Shown in pieces: positions 22,868 through 37,800 of a DNA stretch of 64,000 bases. Location: positions 30,092,773 to 30,156,772 of the forward strand of contig NC_049981.1 of the NCBI RefSeq assembly GCF_000003815.2, written 5' to 3'. A program made the translations under genes and the position numbers. Numbering within the stretch: position 1 is the stretch's first letter; each line of letters opens with the position of its first letter. Under the pieces are notes generated by a model. It did no database searches, was not told the DNA's origin, and saw only the letters and a list, made by a program, of their open reading frames with translations. Source of the stretch: Branchiostoma floridae (lineage: Eukaryota; Chordata; Leptocardii; Amphioxiformes; Branchiostomatidae).

Positions 22868-25800
22868 GTGAGAAGAAAAGGAGACACTCTTTCTCTTTTG
22901 GAAATTTTTTTGTTGAAAATTTTCTATTATTTGAGTATGAAGTGATAATTTGAAGCTTACCTTCGTTTGTTTTGGACGCATGTCGCATAAAGTGACTATT
23001 ACTTTTGAATGTATATTCACTACATTTACCTACTACTCTTATTTGTATTAACAGCGTTCTTTTTGAGCAAAGGTAGAAGGTGATAAGGGGAAGAGATAAG
23101 GTGAAACTTGGAAAACTGTAATTACGCGCTTCGGGAAAGGGTTGCTGTCCACTGTTCATTGTATCCGTCGAAAAGAGCGTAACGTTACATATTGCGCGTC
23201 GTCTGTCTTTTCTGTCACGGCCAATTAAATGGAAGGCTCCCTCTTCCATGCTCTAAACCTGTTCACTCACACTGTCTCACTGCGTATTTTCTCTCTCCCC
23301 CTGTAGGTAACAACCCTCCGTTCTTCACCATGACGCAGCAAGAATGGATATGGACTCTACCAGAGGACACCCCGAGAGGTAAGCTGGATAATCATCTATA
23401 TATCCGTTGTATTTAAAACAGGGTATAACGTTATAGGGATGTCAAGTTTACAGACGCTCGTTTCATATTGCAATATTTTCAATAATCCTATATACCGTTT
23501 TTAAAAACAACGGATATAGGTTACCCCGCGAATAAAGGTGAATTAGCGTTAAGCAATCAATCACACTGGGAAAACGTCATTGATTCAGCTTTCCAGCAAA
23601 ATTTGTCAAATTCTTTGTTACCGTTTTCTTCTCTCCTAGTGCTAGCGTTTCTGAACGCTACAGTTGTTGGACGATTCTTGCGAAGTGTACTAAAAGAACA
23701 TACTAGTACTATTTCTAGAAATGTTAAGTTAAACGACCAGATGGTTGATACTTATTACATCGTTTTTAAAACGTTTCCGACGCGCAATGCACCTTTGGAC
23801 TGTTGACCTCTTTGACCTGGACAGCAGAATATTTCATCTGCCACTAGGAGAGTGTGAAAGGCCCATGATTTGCAAGGCCATGGTTTTCTTGATGAAGAAA
23901 GTTTGAAGGTGTAAATTAGTAAGACGTTGCCGTATGATAGTGAGCATAAATACGCCTAGTACCTTCTTAAAGAAGATATATTTTCGGGCTCATGTGTGTG
24001 TGTGTTTTGACACTTGGTTTTGAACAGCATAACTCGAGAAGTCGCGGCTGAAACTTCAGGATACTTGGCATGTTGGTAGGAGTTGACAAAAGAATGGAAA
24101 CTACAAATGTATTAGATTATAGTCATCTTGCGGCTTTCTACAGAACTGCAGCTGAACTTCCGGTTTTGATGTCTCATTATCCTTATTTTCCAGGAACAGC
24201 CATAGCGCAGTTGACCGCGGTAGACCCGGAGGGAAAGTCCGTTTTGTATGGGGTGGAGGGGGAGATAGGACAGAGGTACTTTCTAGTGGACCCCGTCACT
24301 GGTATAGTGGAGCTGTACAGGGAGTTCGATAGAGAGGTACGTCATGCTTCATGTACATGTTACACTAGTTAACTTTTATCCGCGAGGTTACCTATATGAT
24401 ATCTGTTGTGGTTAAAAACGACGTGTTGTGAGGATATTAAGCCAACAGAGGGTGGTTTCAAATTGCAACATATTCAAAGCATTGCAATCTGAAACCACCG
24501 TCTGTCGACTTGATATCCCTAAATACCTGATTCTGAATAATAGCAACTTCCATATTATGTAATATAAAGTCAAACTTAAAATAAATATGACCTCCGAGAA
24601 ATTCCAGCACTATATAACACAAAAGGAAGTTGGAAAATTTCTTTGTGGTATGACAACTTTGTGGCATGTTTTTACAAGGACAAGCAAGGTGTTGGTCCAA
24701 CTCAGGACACTTACAGAATGATGTTGGAAGCATGGTGGATTATATTATGTTATTAGCATATCCTCTTCCATTTGTCTGCGGGCATAATCAAATCCATAAT
24801 GCTCCAGTGTTCAAAATCTGTTTTCCACTGTTTCAGGTTGATGATGAGTACACAGTCAAGTTTTCCGTTATTGACGACGCACCTGCAAATAAGGTAACCA
24901 CTTTGTGTACTTACTAGGGGTGGGTATCAGTAAAGAAAATTCAGGTACAGGTTTGGTTCAAGTCCAGAGGATCAGGTCCAGGTCTGGACCTGAACCTAGT
25001 CCTAATTATCTGTGAAAACTTGTGAACGGGCAATACTCAAAACAATGGTCCATTTCATAGGACATAGGAATTTTCTTTTACCCAACCAGTTTTTCTCACC
25101 TGCTCTGTGCTTTGAAGAATCCCAGCATCNNNNNNNNNNNNNNNNNNNNNNNNNNNNNNNNNNNNNNNNNNNNNNNNNNNNNNNNNNNNNNNNNNNNNNN
25201 NNNNNNNNNNNNNNNNNNNNNNNNNNNNNGAGGAAAGATGTCTGACAGACATCGAAACAGCAGCAGGTGAGAACAACTGTATGGCTAAAAGCAGATTCCT
25301 ATGTCCTATAATCTACCAACCTGATGAAATTATTTTTGGAAATGGTCCATTTCTCTGAAGTCAACTGGCATTCTAAAATGCTATCTTTATGTAATCAACA
25401 TCAACTGCCTCTGTTTTAGACCAAGTTTGACTGCAAAAATTTGGTAAAAATGTGTTGAATCTGTCTGTTTGTAGGTTGAACACGAGGCCACAATCTACAT
25501 CACAGATGTTAACGACAATCCTCCAACATTTGAGGGGACTCCCTACGAAACTAAAATACCAGAGGTATGTGGTACAAATGAGATAGCCTGATGAATCTAC
25601 TCTTCCAATACAAAAACTTGTGTATTTACCTTTGTGTGGATGGCATTCAGCACCAAGGACAGGCATGTTTTCCCTGTGTGTGGTTGCTGTTCAGCACTAG
25701 GGAAGACATACTTGCCTGTGTGTGGGTAGTGGTGGTGTTCAGCACCAAGGACAGGCATGGTTGGCTGTGTGTGAATGGTGTTCAGCACCAAGGACAGGCA

Positions 25801-28800
25801 TGGTTGGCTGTGTGTGAATGGTGTTCAGCACCAAGGACAGGCATGGTTGGCTGTGTGTGAATGGTGTTCAGCACCAAGGACAGGCATGGTTGGCTGTTTG
25901 TGGATGGTGTTCAGCACCAGGGACAGATGTGTTTGGCTGTCTGTGGATGGTTTTTAGAACCTGTTACAGGTGTGTTAACCTGTGAGTGAATGATGTTCAG
26001 CACCAAGGACAGGGGTGTTTACCCAGGTGTGGATGGTGTTCATGGACATCAGGAGAGTTTGCAAAACCTGGCATATCTTGAGTTTTATCTAACACTAGTT
26101 CACCTATATCCACGGGAAACCTATATCCATTGTATTTAAAAACGGTATTTTGGAATGTCGACAGAAGGTGTATGGTTTGAAATTGTGATATTTTGAAAAT
26201 ATTGCAATTTGAAACCACCGTCCATAGGTTGATATCCCTAAATACCTTTTTTTTAGATACAACAGATATGGGTTACCCCGCAGATAAAGATGACTTAGCG
26301 TTACAGCCTTACGACTGCTGACCCACCCACAATGTTACCTTTGAAAATATCACTATCCGCCACAAGGCTTTCATTATGCAGGTGGTCTATTGATTTTTGG
26401 ATAAAACGGCAGGTATTTTTATTGTCCTCATCAAGCTATGCAGCCTGGCCTGATGCAGCCATCAGCTCTAAACTATATCCAATTTATTTTTACGGCGCCC
26501 TTTTGAAATCAGGCCTTCCCAACTTGTCAGTTGAATTGGGAAGTGATGTTGTAACCTTACATGTAGCACTGTCCTTTAAAACTTTAGCTGCAATTGGTGT
26601 CAAAATGTTACATTCAATTTCTTTTTTAATATGATCTAGGGACACAACAAATAATTCTTATGAATGGTATTCATTTTGGGCTGAAGTAAGGTAATAATCA
26701 TTATGGAAAAGTAGTTTTAAGGCAAAATTACTTTACACTCCAGGTGTCAAAATACTGGGTGCATGTGCACCCAGGTGCACCCAAAATTGGAGCTGTGCAC
26801 CCAATTATTTTCTGTGGGTGCACAGGGTGCACCCAAATATTTTCTTGCGTTTATGTATGTAAAGATATCAAAGTATACTTAGTCTAGTATACATCATATC
26901 ATCATGTTCTTGACATCTAAGTGTTAGACAGATAATAAAAATGTCTGTCATAGTATTGTTTAAGAATTTGATAATTGTAACTAAGTTTTATTATTAGGTT
27001 ATTATTTGAATTTAAGTGGTGCACCCAAAAATTTTTTGGTGCACCCAATTTTTTAAGCTGGGTGCACCAGTGCACCTAATCCCAAAAATAAATTTCGAGC
27101 CCTGCACTCACTCACTCACTAGCTGTCTAGTTTTGCTTCCATTCCCTGTTCTGCAAGGGTTGGGCGTTGCATGGTGTCGTTTACATATAGGTCTGATTGC
27201 TGATCTCCAGTTGCCTCTGTCAAGCGGTTGGCTTTTTGCAACTTTAGTTTTCAAACATCTTGGACATTGTCTACCTGTCTCCTCTTGGGCCTATTCTGGC
27301 CCACTACAGATAACTTCATGACCTTTCTTGGCCAGTTGTCATGGGTCATTTGATCTGATACATTTCTCTTCATCTTCACAGGACTTACCAGTTGGCAGTA
27401 CAGTGTTCACTGTACAAGCCCGAGATCCTGACAAGGGTGCCGGGGGAACAAACACTTTCTTCTTTGATCCTGTAAGTACTTGGATACTTTATTTAGCCCA
27501 TTAACTGTCATACATAATTTGTAGGTAGCTTATCTTCCTGGATAAATTACATGAAATCTTAACAACAGTACTGGTATTTACAGACTATAATACTTTATTT
27601 TTATTGTTTACCTTGTAATGGCACACCTTTTAGCCACCTTACAGTTGAGCTCCTGGTTCTAATTATTTGGTAATCCTGGGTCCAATCTTAGGTAGGCTAT
27701 CCTGGTTGGGGCTGACTGTTTTTTTGAAGGGTCATAGAGTGCAGGCCCCGTGTTTTAGGAGGTGCCTCGAGCACGATTAAAGGGGAAGGGATAGCAACTC
27801 CCTCCCTGTAAGATGTACCCTGCTACAAAAACAGCAAAGNNNNNNNNNNNNNNNNNNNNNNNNNNNNNNNNNNNNNNNNNNNNNNNNNNNNNNNNNNNNN
27901 NNNNNNNNNNNNNNNNNNNNNNNNNNNNNNNNNNNNNNNCCCCAGGATTTTGAATGGAAATCCTGTCAAAGGTGTGACGATGCTAGGGGGGTCTGGGGAA
28001 ATGCTCCCCGGGGAAAATTTTGAAATCTAGACCCCCTGAAAGGCTATTTCCTTTATTTTGAGGGGCAAATTTTGCTGGTAGACTCAGCTTGGTTCAATCA
28101 AAATCTTTATATGCCGATTATTTCCATCAAAGAGGACGGATCGGGCAAAATTTGTGTCTCCCCCCCCCCCCCCCCAAGTATCAAAATTCCCCCAAAGGAC
28201 GGACGCTGGCTAGAACCCTGGTCCCAGTGTATTTTAAGTACTGAGTCATTGTTACGTACAGAAGCCATTTAGTATTCGTGGACATGAACTGGAGCCTGCC
28301 TGGACTTGTAGGACACCAGTGGTGTATCAATTTTCCCTTCTTCAATGAGATATACTTTCTCTAGGCTAGGAGTATGTAAGGCCGATTCAATGCGATAGGT
28401 TGGTTTTCAAAATGAAAGTCAAGCTGTGCAATTAAACAGCTTCTACTGTACCAGACAACCAAAGATGCACATTAGTAAGGCCCTACAGGCTAGTGCTCTG
28501 TGAGGTACCATATCTTAGATCCCTTATTTCCACCTGCAAGTTTTACAGCTTAGTGGGGGGACAGATTTACATGTTTCACCATTTGTATGCAGTTTTACTG
28601 GCGACCCTCTTGATTAATGTTTTTGGTGTGTGTGTGTGTGTGTGAGCATTGTGTGTGGGTGTGTGGGTGTTTGTTGCCAGCATAACTCAAGACATTGTGG
28701 ATGGATCCTTATGAAATTTGGTATCTGGGCAAGTTGTGGCAAAGGAAAGAAAGAACCAGTCACAACTTCCAGCGGCAACTTGCTAAATGCAGCAAAACTT

Positions 28801-31800
28801 CCAGTGTTTTAACATCTTTTCTATTCTATAATGCCAGACAGACAACCAAAGAAGTACATTATCATGGCCCTTAGTATCTTAGATCCCTTATTTCCACCTG
28901 CCAGTTTTACAGCTCAGTGGGGGGAGAGATTACATGTTTCACCATTTGTATGCAGTTTTACTGGCAACCCCGCTGAGCGCCAAAGGTCACTGTGCGGGTT
29001 TCAACATACATCAGCAAGTCAGGTACACAGGGTTCTATCCGGGTAGTGATTCGCTCCTAAATTTGGTTCTTCTACCTGTCTGGGGAACTGTACTTGTACA
29101 TTCAAATATTTTAGTGGTGATGTTACTTAATGAGCAAATTAAGAAATGGCTTCTAGAGTACTCGTTCAATGACAACAGGTCCTCCAGCAAGAGGATGGAG
29201 GATGTTTCAGGTGTAGGGACCAATCAGTGCCCTCGTCCAAAATTTGGACAATTCCAGGTGTTAGAGATGTCCAGGTTCCCCAACGGAATAGCAGAGAAGC
29301 GAGTATATACAGTGTATAATAAACGCCGGAGCAAAACTACTATCTGGATGGTACCCATGCAGGCTACTAGCTTGGTGAAGCCTACAGAGGTAGAATTAGA
29401 AAATTCAGTACAGGTATGGCTTAGGTCCAGACCTGATCCGGACCTACAGGTAACATATTTTTGGCTAAGGTAAAGTTTGTGCTAACTTAACACCATAACC
29501 GCTACGCCAAAAGGTCCAGATCAGTTGGGCTAGTCAATTGGTGACGCTTCAACCCAACTCAGAATTTACCTAAGGATGGTGATTTAATGTAGTACACCTG
29601 CAGACTAGATAAAAGACTGTCTCCAAAAAAATGCTTCCAATAAAATTATTGTTTTCAATGGTCGCTCCCCACAAAGAAACATTATACATGTAGCAAGCTA
29701 GAAGAATACCAGGTGATCCCCACAATGCTTATCAAACCATCCCCAAAAGTCTCCCTTCAGAATGAATGGATCAATCTCAGCCTACAGGGAAGATGAACAG
29801 GCAGTGTTAAATAAGGGTATTAGACTGAGTGTTACATTTGCCAATTCTTGGTCAGTGTTGTAGCCATCAAGGTCGCATCAATTTCATTTGTTCAACTTGA
29901 TATTCTGTGAATAGATGCTCCCCTCTGATGTTGGTGATATGGTTATTTGTTTATGAAAATCAAGCACACATGTGGATGGGGTGAGAACGTATATCTCACC
30001 TTTACCACATGTATTGCCCTGGCATGACATACAATTAATGTTGCTGAAACAAAAAACAGTTTATTTTTAACTGTCCAACATATGGAATAAACATGTAACT
30101 CGAAAACATCATAATTGAACATACATATAATCAAACATACTGCACTATTTGAGTGATCAGTACACTAACATGGCTGGACACTACCCCAATCTCACACATT
30201 GTCACATCTACTTCCTTACCTATAAACATGCACCAGTCATAATGTCATGTGGCATTGGCCATGAATAGGAAATGTGAAATAATCATATCAACAGAATGTA
30301 TGAAATAATCATCTCAAATAAAATGTGGTAGTTACTTTATTCGTTCATCAAAATTTACCACTACTTCCCAGCATGACATACAGTATAAAATGTGAATATT
30401 GCTGAAACTAGAACATTTATCTTAAATTGTGGAATAGACATGTAACAGCATGATAAGAAATTATATGTATTTGAAATCATCATAATTGAACATACAATCA
30501 TATAATCAAACTTACTGCACTATTTGAGTGATCAGTAAACTAACGTGGCTGGACACTACCCCAATCTCACACATTGTCACGTCTACTTCCCCACCTATAA
30601 ACATGTACCAGTCAGAATGTCATGTGGCATTGGCAATGAATAGGAAATGAATAATTCCATTACGGTTGATGACATCCCGCCACGTCTACACGGCACAGTT
30701 AATACCTCCTAATAAATGAATTATGGGGGAGGGATGGGAGGGCTGTTAATTTACCAAGTGTGAAATTACACGCTGAGGCCCGGCAGTACATATAGATGTT
30801 CGACTGTTTTATTTGTTCACGTTGTCACCGCGGGGTTGATAATTTGATCGGAACACAGGCTGCTTCGCTGCTTAGGGATTTACTCAATGTGTCTTTTGCT
30901 CTGACTTAATTAGTTTTTGGTATAAATGAACATTTGGTATAAAGGAATGTGTAAGAAAGGAATTACAGAAAGTAGAAAGTACAGACTCAGATGATGTGTA
31001 TGTGTCTTTGTGTGTGGGGTTGATAATTTGATCAGAACACAGGGTGCTTCGCTGCTTAGGGATTTACTCAATGTGTCTTTTGTTTTGACTTAATTACTTT
31101 TTGGTATAAATGAATAGGAATGTGTAAGAAATGAATTACAGAAAGTAGAAAGTAGAGACTGAGATGATGTGTATGTATGTGTGTGTGTGTTTGTGTTTGT
31201 GTGGAGTTGATAATCTGATCAGAATGCAGGCTGCTTCGCTGCTTAGGGATTTACTCAATGTGTCTTTTGCTCTGACTTAATTACTTTTTGGTATAAATGA
31301 ATAGGAATGTGCAAGAAAGGAATTACAGAAAGTAGAAAGCACAGACTACTGGGCTGTTGTTTATGATTTTGCTGAAATAATCTTTCATCTTCTCAAGAAG
31401 CCCAGTATGTTATTATTGGTACTGTGTAAGAGTAAAATTAACAGTGAGCAGATAATCATTGGACAGAGCAGAGCACATTGCACAAATACTTGTAGCCTCA
31501 TACAGCTTAAACTTACACAGTTGATATTTTCTGAAAAACTTCTATGGTACTCAGTGCGATCATATTGACCCCCAGCAGGGGTCTTCACACCTCGTTGAAA
31601 GTTGAAAAATTTTGAGATTTATTCTAAAAATCTTTGATGTTGAGATGTTTCAAGTCAATCTTGAGATTTTTCCTGAGAATCTTGAGATCTTGTTATGAAG
31701 TCAAAAGCTCAAAAGATCTCAAGATTTTTTTCCAGGCCCTTTCAAAGTATCTCAAGACACTTTTAAACAATCTTAAGATGTTTCTGAAAAAAATCTCAAG

Positions 31801-34800
31801 ATACAAAATGTTTCATTTCAAGATGTTTCTTCAAATTTTAAAACGTCTCAAGATTTATACTTAAAGGCAATCTTGAATGAAATGTTAAAAGTTCTTTCTA
31901 AGATTGATACAAATCATTATCAAAAGTACTCAGACTCATTTTGTTGTTAAATTTGGTATTGATTCAGACCAGTTTCTTGGAGTTCCACTTCATGATTAGA
32001 AGAAAATGTTGTGCTTGGATTGTGTACGTTCGCGGCCAAAAAAGGTGGTAAATGGGAAAAAGACAGAAAGAGGCATTTTTGTGATGGATTTGATGAGGCC
32101 ACCTTGAAAACCGCAAACATATGACCACCGCAAACATTTTTGTTATTACAGTAACCCAATATCTGTATCTGTATCTATATAGCCGGTATAACTGCCCTTT
32201 GGCGTTATACACCAGCTTTGCAGGTACGCGGCGCGGCAGCAGATGGTTATATTTATAACCCCTAGTTAGCAATGATAACTGACCCTTGCTATATCTCAGC
32301 TTTCTATTTTAGCACTCTAGAAAACTCTTTTAACTTCATACTTACTTGAGTCACTTAAGTCTTGCACTTTATTCTGTCTTATAGACTAATGGATTTACTC
32401 TCACTGTCTCTCTCTCTTTCTCTACTTCTCTGTGCCCTTCGGTGACTTTCCTGTGACCTCAACCTTTAGAATGTGTTTGAAGAGGTGAGCATTAGGTACC
32501 TTCAGGCATGTTTTGAACAATATTCTTTCATCAACTTTAAAAGTTTAAATGCAGTATCACGATGTGAGCAATATTATGCATGCATGAAAAGTTTTTTAAG
32601 TGCACATACATCTCTCGTTGTTTTTATCACTTATGAATGGTACAATATAAGAGGTATAGTTTAATATTGGAAAGCACTTTTGCATTTTATTCTTCCTCTA
32701 GAATTGAAAAGTTGTAATCTTTACTTCCCAGTATATTCTTTTTCATATCAATTCATAGAGTTCTGCTCTCCCTTCATCAATGTAAAAGGAAAATTTATGT
32801 TCATTTTGTTTCCTTCAGGATGGAGGTAACCCCTGGTTGTCCACTTCCACTAACCTGGTGATCCAAGTCAAGGATGTCCAAGATTCCGACCCCGTCTTCC
32901 TCGGCCTGCCTTACGACGCCACCGTTAGGGAAGACGCAGAAGTTGTGAGTATGGCAAGATCTACATCATTTCAGTCCTTTGCACACTGGCCGCGTGGCAC
33001 AACTGCAGTGTTTGGCCCAGAACGTAGAAGTGCTCTGGGATTTGAATCCTATATCTGTATCTATATACAACTGTAACTGGTATACACCAGCTTTACAGGC
33101 TATGGGTGGGCACTGATACAATACACTGATACAAAACCGTTTTTGTCCCTGTTCCCTGTTGGTCCAGAAAGAAGAGAAGACCTGAAAAATTCAGTGAACC
33201 GGGTTAAGGACCAATTAGAACATATTGTATCAGTAGGCATTCATTCATTTCTTTCACAGAAAATTTTTTTAAATGTCTTTTATGTCTTTTTATGTCTTCT
33301 TCAGGGTCATGTGATAGTAAGAATATCTGCCATGGACCAAGACTCAGGCATTCCAAATGACATCCAGTACAGTATAGTCACAGGTAAGTAGAGTTCATTT
33401 TTCTGGAATATTGCAGTCAGCTATATCTTCAATCACAATAATGCCTTTAGTTAGTTTCCTTTCTTTTTTATTAGTAAAAAAGATAGAGGTTGAAGGCAGA
33501 TGAATTCACTTTTCATGAAAATGTGGTCACATTGTCTTGGATGCAAACTTGGAAGAAAGATTTTGCAACTGCTGGCATCCCCAAATATCATGTGTCTATA
33601 GATGTATCATGACACAATAAATGTTTGGCTTTAGCTCTTCTTTGAATGACAATGATAAATGGTGATAGATATTGTATGTTTGCACCTTTTTGCTGTCAGC
33701 AAGTTGCTTTGTTGCAGACCTGTCAAAATGTTACTCTTTGTCGAAGCCCATAATAATCCAATCCAATCTAATTAAATCCCATCCAGATTAATTCTTGTAC
33801 GGTTTTATCTCAGTCTTGTTAGGAATTCTAATTTCATTAGACAGTCTGAAATCCCCTTGAAGCTATTGTTATGCGTAGCCATCACTTTACTTAAGCTACG
33901 AAGTGTAATAAAAGTACCCTTAATTCTAAAACTAGGTCAAAGCTGTAAATTTTTTTCTGATGATGCTTGAATGAATCTATTGCTAATTTTACTAGAACCT
34001 GGTACAAAACCTACGTAATACTATTTTTTTTGTATTTCATTTTCTAACAGGTTCCTAAGATTCAACTATTTCTAGTACTCTGATACAGTGTAATCTACTT
34101 GATTTCATTATGTGCTAATTCTATGACAATCAAGTATTGAGATTTTACTGGTTGCTTCCAACCATTTAGCCACTAAGTCTGATAAAAGTACACTTAATTC
34201 TAAAAGTAGGTCAAAGCTGTAAATTTTTTTCAAATAATGCTTGAATGAATCTATTGCTAATTTTTACTAAGTAAAAAACCTTCATAATATCGCATTTGTG
34301 AACACACACACATTGTATTTCATTTTCATACCAGGTTCCTAGGATTCAAATACTTCAAATACTCTGATACAGTGTAATCTACTTGATTTTGTAATGTGTT
34401 AATTTGATGACAATCAAGTATTTTGATTTTACGGGTTCTTTCCAACCATTAAGCTACAAAGTACACTTAATTCTAAAACTAGGTCAAAGCTGTAAAAAAT
34501 TTTTTTCAAATGATGCTTGAATGAATCTATTGCTAATTTTACTAAGTAAAAAACCTTCATAATATCGTATTTATGAACACACACACATTGTAGTTCATTT
34601 TCATACCAGGTTCCTAGTATTCAACTATTTCTAATACTCTGATACAGTGTAATCTACTTGATTTCATTATTCGATGACAATCAAGTATTTAGATTTAACT
34701 GGTTGCTGCCAACCATTAAGTAAATGAATCTAATCATTAACATTATTCTTGCCATTTTTCTTGCCAATCCTATTTGGTTTTGTCGGTATATTCTAGCAAT

Positions 34801-37800
34801 CTAATCTCAAATGGATAGCCCTTCAGTACCAAGGAGAGTAGGCAACACCAATTTAATTTGCTGGTTCACGGATTTACAAAAAATGAAAAATTGGAAAAAC
34901 AGGAAGAAACAGCATGAAAAAATGGAAAAAGGCATTAAAACAAATCCTGGGGATCAGGTGTATGCCTTGGTGCACTCACTCGACAGCTTTATGGAGTGGA
35001 CATGGTCATATTCAAGTTTTCCTCCCTGCCCGTTGCATTTAAGATCTCCGCTTGCTATATTTTCACTTTAAAAAATCTGTGAACCAACTAATTAAATTGG
35101 TGTGGCCTGAGCAAGACACTAAAAAGAAACACTAATTCTGTTTTACACGGCAAGCTTTATTTTGTACACAGGAAATCAATAAGATGATGAAACGGAGTGA
35201 TTGGATTAAATTTGCTTATCGAGTCAGCACTTGTAGGTAATGAAAATAAAGGGCGTTTTAGGGATGTGTTGACTTGTGGCGTGTCAGGTTTAGGAGGTAT
35301 ATAAATGGTTTATTGACACTTTGATATCGCAGTCATCTTAGAAGGGCTAAAGTATATGAAAAGTTACGAGTAATGATAAGAAAGCACAGTTAAACGTTTA
35401 CGTTAGATGTACATGTAATATGCTGTGGAAAGCGGATTTATTAGAAGTGTTAACTATGTTCTGAAGAATGAAAATAAATTGAATGATAAAATCAATCAAC
35501 ATTTCCATGAGAATCTGGGCTTTATCATAAGTGATGTCCAAAAATGCCCGAACTACCATTCTTTTTGATGATGCCTAACCAATAATGATACTTTTCAGAT
35601 TAAAACGCAAGATTGGATATAACGTTACAGCCGTTCAAATGATTTAGAAAGGGATGTTGGGCTATTAGAAAATTGAATGTCCAGTAATAGTGATAACCAT
35701 GTGTCTAGAACTAAAAGCCTAAGCCAATTGTTACACAATTTGTTCTCAATATAAAGACATAATAAATTTTTTACAAAATACAAAGTATGGTACATAATTC
35801 AATCAAGTTCGTAATTCTAATCTACCTTATAAAAGAGTGATGTTGTGTAGTATGGGCTTTACAATCATCGGATTAATTTCTATGTTAAACATGTAATGCT
35901 AATTCACCTTTATCCATGGAGTAACCAATATGAATCCGTTATTTTAAAAACACTGAAGGTATTTAGGGATATCAAGTCGATGGAGTTGGTTTCAGATTAG
36001 AATGTTTTCAAAATTGCAGTTTGAAACCACCGTTGTCTGTTTACTTGATATCTTTGAATGCCCCATTTTGTAAAACAACAGATATACTGTAAATGTATAA
36101 ACTTTCTTGGTGGTTTAATGTTCGCGGTTTTTGCGGTTGCCGCTTAACCGTAAATTTAAAACCACTGCAAACATTTTTCCATGGCAGTACGAGACTACAG
36201 TGCATGGTGCTACCGCAAACTTAAAACCACTGTGAAAAGTCCTTTTTCCCGCTACCGCGAAATTAAATCTCCGCGAACTGAAATGCATTTACAGTATGTC
36301 ATACACTGATAAAGATGAACTAGCGTTACACTAGCTAACTGCCCATGTTGTATTGAAATGTTTTTAAAACAGGGAATGTGGACAACGTGTTTGACCTTGA
36401 CGATCTCACCGGTGAATTGAGGGTAGCCAAGGTCATAGACAGGGAGGCAGAAGGTTTCAACCAGGGGCCACTGACCATCACTGTACAGGTACTTATTAGA
36501 GTTTTAGTTTACTTTTATTAGTTTATTGTGTGATATGCTTTATCCAATCATCATAAGGCCACACTGACTTAATTTTATGGATGACATTGATCCTTTGGAG
36601 ACCTCAAAACTTATGTGGGTGGGTGAAAAAAGAAAATCCAGTAAAAATAAAAAGTGCTGCTAGACCATAGGACTAAACATCCAGACCATTCTTTCCCAGG
36701 CATTCTTTCACGTTATATTGCCCTTCCTGTTTAAAGAGGGGAACAAGGGCACAGTGCCCTGACCATGTGCCTCCCTACCCTGGAGAGCAGGTCCTCCGGT
36801 AAGCATGAAATTCTGATTGACCAGGGATGATATGGGGTGACATATGGCCACAGATTTTTTGCGGAAAACAGACAAAAATCAATGCGTGCAAGGATGTCAT
36901 CCATACAATTAAGTCAGTGTGGCCTTACTCAATATAGAAAATAATGTACAAAAGATGAAAATGCTCTTATTTTACATAAAAGTTTTCTTTTACATAACCA
37001 TTTTTCTCACCTGCTGACGTTTCGATGTCTGTCAGACATCTTCCTCAGAGCTTCTAACTGGAGTTCTGCTTCTTGCCGCTATATGTAGCCGATGTAGGCG
37101 GTGCTTTTGCGGCAAGAACACTATCCCAAACGTGGCTTAGCTTGTACCACCCTTTGTCCCGGTTCATCATTGGGGTGGACTTCCTTATCCAGACTGCTTC
37201 TTTAATCCAACGTATCAGATTCATCTGTTGTCTTCTCTATCTATAAACCTTGCCCCTCCCAGTCCATAACGCATTTCTTTCTGGCAACATGGTCTGTGAC
37301 TGCGGATTTCTTATCTTCTCTTTTCTGGGCTATTATTTTCGGGATGTGATTTATTGTTTACGTCCCCCTCTGTGCCTGGTACCCTGACCCTTTATGTGTG
37401 ATACATGACGCCAATATCAGGCCATGCTTTACCTGTCGTCAGTAGTGGATGGATATTGATAGAAGGTTTATGTTTACTATCGCAGCAGGTAAACCTGTTA
37501 TGCTTCATTCTGGTGTGTCACGCGTCGGTTCTGCTCTAGTTATCATTCATGGTCATCAGGGCTCGAAATTTATTATTGGAAATGCAATTTGTACAGGTGC
37601 AGCTAACCAAAAAATTTAGGCATACAGGAAATATTTGAGTGCACAACATAAATCAAAGTGGTCAGCAAATTCTACTCTACACCCTGCTACCTCTCTTCAG
37701 AATTTGACATTCTAGGCTAGTGAACTTCAAGACCATAAACATTAGTAACACAACAAGGGTTATAAAAATTGTTCTGACATTTAAATGTCAAGAATACTTT

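Noticed and set aside
25591-25957. 89-codon frame with repeated Trp/Cys motifs
   Set aside because: It lies in the 43-bp minisatellite of intron 5.
28934-29473. 179-codon open frame in intron 6
   Set aside because: It overlaps a dispersed repeat that also occurs reversed at 51590-51950 without an open frame; no domain.
32470-32484. Possible 15-bp microexon (AATGTGTTTGAAGAG between tttag and gtgagc) upstream of exon 7
   Set aside because: It is in phase and has both splice sites, but the five residues (NVFEE) do not supply the missing EC2 region, and such short AG..GT intervals are common by chance.
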